Shown here piece after piece: positions 56,075 to 64,000 of a stretch of DNA of 64,000 bases. Within the stretch, counting starts at the first letter, position 1, and each line of letters starts with the position of its first letter. The translations under genes and the position numbers were made by a program. Source of the DNA: Oscarella lobularis (lineage: Eukaryota; Porifera; Homoscleromorpha; Homosclerophorida; Oscarellidae); the NCBI RefSeq assembly GCF_947507565.1, contig NC_089180.1, positions 2,418,001 through 2,482,000 of the forward strand, written 5' to 3'. The notes under the pieces were generated by a model. It did no database searches. It had not been told where the DNA came from and saw nothing but the letters and a program-made list of their open reading frames with translations.

Positions 56075-56705
56075 TCAAAACTCATCCAAAACTTGATAAT
56101 CGCGAAATTGCTGTGAGAGGCAATCCAAATCGCTTTCTTTGACATCTGAAAGGAAACGTGCGGTAGGAGCCAATATCTCTGTGACTGTTGCTTTTTGCCT
56201 GTGTTGGAGAGAGAGGAATGTCAGGCTCTGTAAGACATTACTTTTCAGAATGAGAATTGATTTTTGCATGTATAGGGTGCAATTCATGTAGAAGTCAAGA
56301 GAATCTTGGAAAAAGCGATTGTACTTCTCCGGATTCGCATCAAGCTCCTCAGTAGCAGCATACTGCAGAGCCTTGAACCCAACTTGCACCTCAGAAATAG
56401 ACAGGAGATTGTCAGATGACAAGTCAATGGCCACTACATCAGAAGTCGACGTGATGACGTTGGGTTTCACAAAACAGGACAGCAGTTGACGGTGCAAGGT
56501 AGCAAGTAACTGGTGAATCACATGCACTAGTGGATGTTCAGCTTGTAGAACAGTATTGACTGTGTCAAACATTCCAATCACTTGCTGTACAAACAGAAAG
56601 TAGAGCTTGGAATAGGGATCTTTGAAAATCTTCACAAGCCGATTTTCGCGCTCTCCACCTTTCTGTGCAAGGTCTCCAAATTTGGATAAGAAATAAAACT
56701 TAAGT
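56075..56705 (-). pseudogene. hAT-like transposase-derived fragment
   Basis: A continuous minus-strand frame, open from about 56705 after an AG (FYFLSKFGDLAQKGGEREN). It reads MKIFKDPYSKLYFLFVQQVI, GMFDTVNTVLQAEHPLVHVI and HQLLATLHRQLLSCFVKPNV. The pattern of a hydrophobic helical stretch with F/L-x-x-N-x-x-L-Q and P-x-x-H-x-L resembles the middle-to-late part of SCAND3/ZBED5-type hAT proteins. No catalytic motif or zinc BED finger is present. About 205 residues are open, so this may be a host-retained exon rather than decay. Family call is tentative. Confidence 0.4.
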
Positions 56706-57554
56706 CCATCCTATTGCTGCAAGGTTCTCTAGCTGTTTCATTTAATGTGCAAGACCATCAAGAGCGCGATTTCGAACGCCATTTTTCTACTTTAACCCGC
56801 AAGAAGAGTATTCTATAGACCGGAAAAAAGCGATGATTTATACCTATTTGTCTCCCTCATTTCTGTTTGTGATCACCCAGAGACTCTCACCTACTTACAT
56901 GCTTAGAAGCGTTAAAAGAAAAAGTGAGAATCAATACGTGCAATACTTGTAGCTTGACTGTGACAGAAGAAACTATGCAGAGTAAGTTGCGTACTTTTCT
57001 GAAGAGTTAATTTACCTTATTTCACGCTTTTTCTCTTCAAGCAGCAAATGAGGACGGTAATTCACTTTCGATTTTCCTTCTCCATCATCTTTTCCTGTGA
57101 AAGACGATGGAAAATTTGTTCCAAGGTCTTTCTTGGTGTGCGTTCTTCCTTGACCGCCTATTCTTTGGTCAATGAAGCTCAGTGAATAAGTACTTCGGAA
57201 TGGGCCAATTACATCATCATCATAATCACTCTTTGTTCGCATCAAAAAAAGTCCTGCCCATTTAGGAATAGAACCAGAAACAGGGTGTAATTTCAGAATC
57301 ATTCTGTACGTCGGGTAAAATATATATATATTTATAGCTCTGGTCCGGTTCCGATACGGGTATATAAATGTGTTCGCGCACTAATTGAAGTTCTGCGCGC
57401 GTTTTGTAATACATCCCCAGACCACATCAGCAGAGAGAACCTCTACGCTGGTGTGGCATACCCAAAATACCCAGATCGCACCGCCAGGATGAGGATAACC
57501 ACCACAAAATGTTTCTGTATAACTGTTGGAGGTGTAAGGTTTATAGTAGAACAG
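56706..57554. other. No clear gene
   Basis: The minus frame 57302-57012 (VSGSIPKWAGLFLMRTKSDY) is unassigned. Confidence 0.3.
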
Positions 57555-58860
57555 GTGTACCAGAGATTTCTTTGGCCACAGGGTTACCTTCGATCACTGT
57601 TGTCACAGGTTTACCTGTGATCACTGTGTACCAGAGATCAGAGGGGCCACAGTTGTACTTGTGCTCACTGTGAGGTGTACCTGTCTGTGATTACTGTTGC
57701 CCCAGTTGTACCCGTGATCACTGTGGCCACAGGTGTACTTGCACTTTGGCTACAGGTGTACACAGGATCACTGTGACCAGTTGTACCGTGATCACTGTGG
57801 CCACAGTTGTACCAGAAATCTCTGCTGCTGCAGGTGTACCTCTGATCACTGTGGTTACAGGTGTACCTATGCTCACCGTGGCCACAGGTGTACCTGTGTG
57901 ATTACTGTGGCCACAGGTGCACCAGTGATCCTTGAGGCTATCAGGTGTACCTGTGATCACTGTGGCCGCAGGTGTACCTGTGATCGCTGTGACCAAATGT
58001 GTACCTTTGATCACTGTGGCCACAGGTGAACTACAAATCACAGGTGCACCAGAGATGTGGACACAGATTTACCTGTGATCGCTGCGACTACAGATGTACC
58101 AGAGATCAGTGGGGCCACAATTGTACCTGTGCTCACTGTGATCACAGGTGTACCTGTGATCACTGTTTCCACAGGTGTATTTGCACTTTGGCTACAGGTG
58201 TACACAGGATCACTGTGGCCACAGTTGTACCCGTCATCACTGTGGCCACTGCAGGTGTGCCTCTGATCACTGTGGTCACAAGTGTATCTATATGCTCACC
58301 GTGGCCACAGGTGTACCGGTGATCGCTGTGACCAAATGTGGCCACAGGTGTACTTGCACTTTGACCGCAGGTGTGCACAGGATCGCTGTGGCAACAGTTG
58401 TACCCGTGATCACTGTGGCCACCACAGGTGTACTTGCACTTTGGCCGCAGGTGTACACAGGATCACTGTGGCCACAGTTGCACCAGAGATCTCTGTTGCT
58501 ACACCTCTGATCACTGTGGTGGTCACAGGTGTACCTATGCTCACTGTTACGCATGATCACTGTGGCCACAAGTGTACCAGAAATCTCTGTGGTAACAGGT
58601 GCACCAGAGATCTCTGTGGTGGACACAGATGTACCTGTGATCGCTGTGACTACAGATGTACCAGAGATCAGTGGGGCCACAGTTGTACCTGTGCTCACTG
58701 TGGCGTACCTGTGATCACCGTTGCCACAGTTGTACCTATCTGGCCACAGGTGTACTTGCACTTTGGCTGGCTACAGGTGTACACATGATCCCTGTTGCCA
58801 CCCAGTTGTATCCGTGATCACTGTGGCCAGAGGTGAACCAGAGATCTCTTTGGCTACAGG
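57555..58860 (+). repeat. 27-bp minisatellite of linked palindromes
   Basis: About 1.3 kb of units built from GTGATCACTG, TGGCCACAGG and TGTACCT, mostly 27 bp, with expansions such as GTGGTCACA and CAGAGATCTCTG variants. GTGATCAC and TGTGGCCACA are perfect palindromes. As 27 is nine codons, frames stay open on both strands and give Cys-rich artefact peptides. It lies just upstream of a Helitron-type 3' end. Confidence 0.9.
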
Positions 58861-58898
58861 AGTTTTAACTCGAAGTTTTGTACCATGACAACTACGGG

Positions 58899-58929
58899 TA
58901 CCCGGCGCAGCCGGGTATTAAACAGCTAG
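58899..58929 (+). other. Helitron-type 3' terminus
   Basis: TACCCGGCGCAGCCGGGTA (8-bp perfect stem, 3-base loop) is followed by TTAAACAG and CTAG at 58926-58929, then T. It is the same architecture as the ends at 43448, 46517 and 52529. It probably closes an element that contains the 27-bp minisatellite; the matching 5' end was not found. Confidence 0.75.
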
Positions 58930-59057
58930 TTACATCTATGGTGGGTACAGTTGGTGGATACCAAGAAACGTCACGTGACAGCGCGAGTTACACATCCCTC
59001 TGATCACACACACATGTACCTTTATGATATCACAGTCATTGTGACGTCACACCCTCC

Positions 59058-59253
59058 CGTATGTCTATGGGAAAATTCATTCCATAGACCGGTCAAGAGG
59101 ATCCTTATGAGTCGATGTCTATGGAAAAATTAATTCTATGGACCTGTCAAAAGGATGAGTCGATGTTTATGAGAAAATTAATTCCATAGACCAGTGAAAA
59201 GGTTCCTTAGGAGTCAATGGTCTATGGGAAAATTAATTCCATGGACCTGTCAA
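59058..59253 (+). repeat. Four tandem units of about 48-55 bp with internal inverted repeat
   Basis: Each unit has GTCTATGGGAAAATTAATTC and CCATAGACC, so GTCTATGG pairs with CCATAGAC within the unit; the connecting part is GTCAAAAGGATGAGTCGAT. Confidence 0.85.
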
Positions 59254-59365
59254 TGTGATCAACCACAACGTTATCTTCCCGGAAATATGTTCTGTAAAAA
59301 TGGGAATGGGGCACCTGGTGACTATGCCTTTACTCTACAGATTTCAGGTATTCTATTTACGTGTA

Positions 59366-59415
59366 TCTATACGTACTACTAAGAGCGGCGGCCATCTTGG
59401 ATGACGTCAGAACCT
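59366..59415 (+). other. Helitron-type 5' end
   Basis: TCTATACGTACTACTAAGAG followed by GGCCATCTTGGATGACGTCA resembles the unit 2-4 starts (TCTCTACCACTAAAAGC, then CGCCATCTTGG). The preceding base is A, as expected for insertion between A and T. A CRE-like TGACGTCA replaces the E-box. Confidence 0.55.
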
Positions 59416-59799
59416 TTTGTTAAAATCACTAAGACTCATTCGCTGCGCCTTCTACCGCACTCTCTTGCGGCGCAAACATCTCCTGCGATCCGCGCGGAGA
59501 TGACTGGCTATCTCTTTTTTCTCAGAAGACATCGGGCGCTCCCTTATGGGGTGCACAATGTCTGGTGCTTTTGTCTTCATTATGACGTCATACGGCACAA
59601 AGCACTCTGAATTGTGTGCCTTGAAAGGAGGGGCCAGTAGACACACGCTACGCCTTATTTTGCACCGCAATAACGTGCAAGTATCGCGCAATAACGTTCG
59701 AGCCATTCGCCAAAACCTCACAGAATCTAAATGTGAGGTTTTTGGAAAGGCAAGCTATGTAGGCTAAATAAGAGAGAGCAGGGCCTTATCTTTGACTCT

Positions 59800-60616
59800 T
59801 AGGGTCTGTGATCACAGGGTATCTGTGAACACAGGGTTATCTGTGATCACAGGGGTAGATGTACAGGATCACAGGGGGCATCTGTGATCTTTGGGGTACC
59901 TGCGTTATCACAGGGTAACTGTGATAACTGTGATCATCGGGTAACTGAAATCACAGGGCATCTCTGATCATAGGGTATCTGTGATCACTGTGATCACAGA
60001 CGTATAACAGGATCACAGAGTTTCTGTGATCACATGGTAACTGTGATTACAGGGGTATCTGTGGACACAGGGTAACTGTGATCACAGGGGTATCTGTGAA
60101 CACAGGGTAACTGTGATCACAGGGGTATCTGTGATTACAGATCACAGGGTAACTCACACGGGTGTATCTGTGATCACAGGGTAACTGTGATCACAGGATA
60201 ACTTTAAATATCTGTGATCACAGAAAATCTGTCATCACAGGATAACTTTAAATCATCTGTGATCACAAGGGCGTCTGTGATCAAAAGGGTATCTGTGATG
60301 ACAGGGAAAATGTGATGACAGGGAAATTGTGATCACAAGGAAAATGTGATCACAGAAAAATTGTGATCACACGGAAAATGTGATCACAGGAAAATCGTGA
60401 TCACACGGAAATTGTGATCACACGGAGATTGTGTAACTTCGATCACAGGGTAACTATAATTATTACCAGGGTATCTGTGATCACAGGGTAACTGTAATTA
60501 CAAGTTAACTGGAATAACGAGGTATCTGTGATCACAGGGTACTGTGATCACAGTGTAGCCGGTTATGTGTGATCACAGGGTATCTTTGATCACAGGGTAA
60601 CTGTGATCACCGGTGT
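59800..60616 (+). repeat. 17-18 bp minisatellite, CTGTGATCACAG palindrome
   Basis: About 0.8 kb of TCTGTGATCACAGGGTA(A/T)C units with variants (GAAAATGTGATCACAGG near 60310-60430). The 12-bp palindrome CTGTGATCACAG is shared in part with the 57.5-58.9 kb array, but the spacer and unit length differ. It follows the Helitron-type 5' end at 59366. Confidence 0.9.
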
Positions 60617-61582
60617 TATAGATAATATGGGACTACCAATACGTGCACGACACTGCGGTGGCTATTTCCTCGTGCGAAGCACGGGCACCTTACCGGTAAA
60701 AGATTCTTTTTTACCTGCATATATACCTTTGAAATTAAACTTTTCACTTGTAACGGGATGTTCTTCAAGTTTAACGCTATAAGAATTTGGATGCTGTTGT
60801 GACGTAGCGTAAGGATTATAAAAACTAAAAAATATCATTTCAATATAATAGGGGCTTAGAAAAATAAAAGTTAGGAAAGTCGTTTTATAATTTGGACCTG
60901 TTGAATTCGTGAGTTCACTTAGGCTATATTTATTGGACGACTTTAAGAAGAATTTTTTCTAGTTCTGGCAGATTATCATGGCACGACGGCTGCATTACCG
61001 AGAATGAACTAGGCGGGGATCATCGTGGCAGTTTCTTTAGGTTCTCACTGCAACTCGGGAATACTCCTAGAGTTAATTCAGTTTGAAACACCGGTTTGAC
61101 CTATGACGAAAGTGAGGAAATTGAGAATCTGAAGCTGAAGACGATATTGAAGATACAATTGAGACGAAGAGTAGCGAGATTTCAGTTGGAAGAAACATAC
61201 CGTACATATAGAAAGTATTTCATGACAGATGGTAGCATTCTATTCAGATGTACCCGGTTTAGCTATGGTATATGGAGGAACCCTACATGCTTGTCCATAT
61301 TTTCAAAAACTACCCCGGGGTTTAAAGGCACCCTGGTAAACCCCGCTCTATACCGGCGTTCCGCTAAATGCGGGGTAATACGTTACTCAAAAACAGGACT
61401 TTCTGAATGCGTTCAGTTCCACGAGTCGTCAGGCAATATGCAGCGTCCGACTTTCCTTTTCTCCTGCCTCATTTTCAAATCAATGTATGGTCATAAGCTT
61501 CAGACTCAGGCGCCAAAATGTTGTCTTCGAAAGAGGTGCATCAGAGTGATCCTCTAGGCCCTGCGTTCTTTGCACTCAAAAT
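60617..61582. other. No recognised gene
   Basis: A hairpin CTCGTGCGAAGCACGGG lies at 60671-60687. A short inverted pair GGGGTTTAAAGGC / GGTAAACCCC lies at 61316-61345. A 153-codon frame (61096-61557) spans the latter and matches nothing known. Confidence 0.35.
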
Positions 61583-61774
61583 GCACGATTCTATTATCTG
61601 TCTTTTGCCGATCATCCGGAAATTGTGGTTTTGGCGTACCTGAACGACGTTTTTGTTCTTGGGAAGGAATTGTCTCCGTTGAGCGCTAGTGATGCATTGA
61701 AGTCGTTTTCAGTGTTATTCATCATGTTGACATTGCTAATGAGAAACGCGAAATATTTTCTTTGTTCTGGATAA
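61583..61774 (+). pseudogene. Reverse transcriptase fragment
   Basis: ARFYYLSFADHPEIVVLAYL then NDVFVLGKELSPLSASDALK contains the RT catalytic box as Y-L-N-D (normally Y-x-D-D) in the context H-P-x-I-V-V-L-A-Y-L-D-D, found in a class of marine-invertebrate retroelements. Only about 60 residues remain. Confidence 0.5.
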
Positions 61775-62255
61775 TACAGTTTTTACGCCTCTGAAGTCGA
61801 TCATCCTTTTGGATGGCATGTCTGACCACATCGGCAATGGAAGAGAGTGAAAGGAGCCCTTCGTCCATCACCGTCTTGCAACTTTCAATAAACTCTCTTG
61901 CTTTGTCAGCGGCACTGCCGGAATTTTTTGTCCCTCCGTTGTGTGAAAAGGCGATGACGCTTTATAAATCTGTCCACCTCCAATGTCTTCTAATAAGTCG
62001 AAGAAATTCATAAAAGCTTCTTCTTTTTCTCTTATGCCCTGGTCTGGTCTTGTGCACCCGTGGTGTATTTGACATCAATCATACTTCTCAGTGTAGCTAA
62101 TGCAGTAACAGTTATAAATCACTACTACTTACACAACAGCTGCCTACCAGCGGTCAACTCTTCTTCCTTTGAGAAACAGAAATAAGAGAACATTTCATCG
62201 GGGTGGCATTTAATGAATTCCAAAAATCCTTCAAATAGCCCGTACAGAAAAGATC
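61775..62255. other. No recognised gene
   Basis: Possibly decayed retroelement sequence following the RT fragment. Nothing specific seen. Confidence 0.3.
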
Positions 62256-62257
62256 GT

Positions 62258-62492
62258 GAGATCTCACGAGTCCTCGTGAGTCCTCTTAAATCTCATGTGG
62301 CCTCACGAGTCCTCATGAAATCTTTCAGATTCTCGTGAGTCCTCATGAAATCGTTCCGATTCTCGTGATTCTCATGAAATCGATCGGAATCTTTCAGATT
62401 CTCATGAGTCGTCATGAAATCTTTCAGATTCTAATGAGTACTCGTGAAATCTTTCAGATTCTCGTCAGTCCTAATAAAATCTTTCAGATCAA
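62258..62492 (+). repeat. About 30-bp minisatellite
   Basis: Units of TCATGAAATCTTTCAGATTC plus TCGTGAGTCC, about seven copies, degenerate at the left edge (CTCACGAGTCCTCGTGAG). Confidence 0.85.
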
Positions 62493-63018
62493 CGGTAATG
62501 ATCTCTCATTTGATCACTCTACAAGTAACGCCAACAACTTATACAACTTGCGTTTCTCTCTTTTGCTGGCTTCTGCTGTTCTCTGGGGCATGTGGATAGG
62601 CTGCCTTGGAAGCAGACGTGCACGGAACAAGAAGGTTTACCCTATTCCGTCGTATTCTTCGTCGAATTGTTTGTCATCGCCGACTCTTGACTCAACGGAG
62701 GAGAGTGTGGCGGTAAGACCCAGTAACAGCGAACCCGAAGGGTCACGCGGCGGCAAAGATGGAGCGAAACTACTTTGACTTGGGGAAAGGAACCGGAAAG
62801 GTACGACACTCCAGTTCATCTTTTCGTTCCCAGATTCAGTCATGTAAATTACGACGATTTTCAACCATTCCCGGTGCACTTTATTACGATTTATTCGCAT
62901 GTGTAAAAAACAGAAAGCCGACATTGTCGCGCAGTTCGCCGACCCTTAACAGAAACAAAACTATTTATAATTATATGCAGCGCAAATGTCTCACTGTCTC
63001 AAAGTTGTTACCGTATTA

Positions 63019-63225
63019 TGTGGGAAATTGTCGTCCGGGACTGCAGCCCGTGACGATAATGGCCCCTCCCTTGTAAGTTATAATAGTCTGTACCCGTGTG
63101 ATCAGTTAGTTCAGTGAGTTCAGTTAGTGTTGTCCGGTGTAGTGTAGCGTCGAGTGAGTGTGTGCGACCGACTAAGAATACAACGACTGAGCGCTCATTC
63201 GAATCGCCAGCAAGATTTCGCGACA
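63019..63225 (+). repeat. Possible 5' LTR of a Gypsy element
   Basis: TGTGGGAAATTG at 63019 to ...GCGACA at 63225, one base before the primer binding site. A start at 63072 (TGTAAGTT) is equally possible. The second LTR lies beyond the window, so the boundary is inferred. Confidence 0.4.
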
Positions 63226-63226
63226 T

Positions 63227-63251
63227 TGGTGACAGGATCGCGATTCGAACC
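63227..63251 (+). promoter_or_regulatory. Primer binding site, 25 bases
   Basis: TGGTGACAGGATCGCGATTC and the next five bases are complementary to a tRNA 3' end with textbook spacing: CCA, discriminator A, seven acceptor bases (TCCTGTC), a T-stem arm CGCGA and the loop GTTCGAAT. A tRNA with a GACAGGA 5' acceptor strand and discriminator A is implied (a Leu-type is possible). Confidence 0.8.
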
Positions 63252-63334
63252 GACGCCTCTCGACTTTGCGTGGGAGGGAAGGAGGACGAAATTCGACGAG
63301 CGACGAGCGACGACTGACTGTGACAGGCGTTGGA

Positions 63335-64000
63335 ATGGCGAACAACGACGGAGGAGGCGGAGGAGGCGGAGGTCACGCACCTAAAATCGTCGCTCTCCCG
63401 TCGCTGTTCGAAGACGGCGTCGACGTTTGTGCAAATGCGAACCACTGGGACGATGACATGAAGGTTCGCGCGGCGCCGGCCTATCTGAGAGGACGAGCGG
63501 CGCTCGTCTACCGCGATTTTGACGATGGGCAGAAGGACACGTTGGATCACCTAAAGGAGGCTCTTATCGCAACACTAGCGCCGAATACCGCCGAGCGCAG
63601 ACGGATCGCGCGCCAGTATCTCTTCAGTCGTGGCGAAACCCTGATGTGGGACACGAGCGAGCCACTCCAGAAGTACGTGCGGAGGATCACCAGGCTGGTC
63701 GATCGAGGATTCCCAGAGTTAGCCGGAGACGCGCGAAAGAATATGCTAATTGAGCGGTTCACGGATGGACTTCCCGACGAGATCGCTAATGAGTTGCAGT
63801 TACACCCCGTTCCGGAAAAGACGCTGCAGGCTACGATGGACAGAGCGGAGGAATTGGTTCTTCACTGGAAGCGAAGGAATGCGATGCCGCAATGGCAAGT
63901 TGGAAACCGCCCGAAGGCAGTCGCAGCTGTCGGGATCGGGGAGGCGTCTGTCTGGGATCGATGGGAACCGACAACGGCGCCGCCGCCACCGCCCCTTTTC
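63335..64000 (+). CDS. Gypsy gag, open to window edge
   Basis: ATG at 63335 starts MANNDGGGGGGGGHAPKIVA; the frame remains open for 222 codons to base 64000 with no stop. The gag core includes DDDMKVRAAPAYLRGRAAL, LIATLAPNTAERRRIARQYL, PLQKYVRRITRLVDRGFPEL and MLIERFTDGLPDEIANELQL. Gag forms the particle in which the element's RNA is copied. A zinc knuckle and pol would be expected beyond the window. The ATG lies 83 bases after the primer binding site, consistent with a gag start. Unlike the 26-30 kb element, no lesion is visible, so this copy may be young. Confidence 0.75.
   Translation, partial: MANNDGGGGGGGGHAPKIVALPSLFEDGVDVCANANHWDDDMKVRAAPAYLRGRAALVYRDFDDGQKDTLDHLKEALIATLAPNTAERRRIARQYLFSRGETLMWDTSEPLQKYVRRITRLVDRGFPELAGDARKNMLIERFTDGLPDEIANELQLHPVPEKTLQATMDRAEELVLHWKRRNAMPQWQVGNRPKAVAAVGIGEASVWDRWEPTTAPPPPPLF

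Noticed and set aside
57555..58860. Cys-rich 'zinc finger' proteins of over 150 residues on both strands
   Set aside because: They follow from a 27-bp satellite unit with no stop in several frames. All frames are periodic, and no start context or domain is convincing.
57555..60616. CRISPR-like array
   Set aside because: Units are contiguous without unique spacers, and the sequence is eukaryotic. It is a minisatellite.
60660..60700. Another Helitron 3' end (CTCGTGCGAAGCACGGG hairpin)
   Set aside because: The hairpin is present but no CTRR follows at the usual distance, on either strand.
61096..61557. 153-codon ORF
   Set aside because: Crosses a short inverted repeat and shows no domain. Treated as chance.

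Overview
The window is eukaryotic and made almost entirely of transposable elements. Reading frames are interrupted, introns are tiny where visible (46-51 bp in the MULE transposase near 8.2-9.6 kb), and polyadenylation and TATA signals are of eukaryotic type. The mix of families points to an animal, most likely an early-branching marine one such as a sponge or cnidarian: Helitrons with an RPA-like gene, P/THAP-type transposase pieces, pogo, Mutator-like, Penelope and Gypsy elements, DUF6589 and YqaJ proteins, and a HIRAN protein. The species cannot be named from the sequence alone.

Layout. 0-6 kb: Helitron helicase remnant, hairpin foldback elements, a possible host exon and Gypsy and YqaJ scraps. 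6.3-7.9 kb: a pogo/Tigger element with terminal inverted repeats. 8.2-9.6 kb: an intron-bearing Mutator-like transposase. 9.8-12.3 kb: a Penelope-type reverse transcriptase with an internal inversion and a DUF6589 gene. 12.8-16.9 kb: Gypsy remnant and a Rep-type Helitron gene. 18.6-22.8 kb: foldback elements and Helitron remnants. 25.4-26.1 kb: HIRAN gene. 26.4-30.3 kb: a Gypsy element on the minus strand, with a 572-bp foldback element nested in its gag gene and flanked by a perfect 9-bp target duplication. 31-41 kb: TIR element, P-type fragments in opposite orientations, a YqaJ/SWIM pseudogene and an unassigned repetitive gene.

41.3-52.6 kb is the most striking part: Helitron units joined head to tail. 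Three times the 3' end (hairpin, short spacer, CTAG) is followed without a spare base by the next 5' end (TCTCTACCACTAAAAGC). One complete unit (3.07 kb) carries only an RPA-like single-strand-binding gene; the next (6.01 kb) carries only the Rep/helicase gene, now broken. 53-57 kb holds a second pogo remnant and a hAT-like fragment. 57.5-60.6 kb has two different minisatellites built on the palindrome GTGATCAC, associated with further Helitron-type ends. 61.6-64 kb holds a reverse transcriptase scrap and the start of a Gypsy element whose primer binding site and open gag frame run off the window.

No ordinary conserved host gene is certain. The HIRAN gene, a possible exon at 3.8 kb and LRR-like exons near 20.9 kb are the best candidates. 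The elements do not form a pathway; they have nested in, truncated and joined one another.
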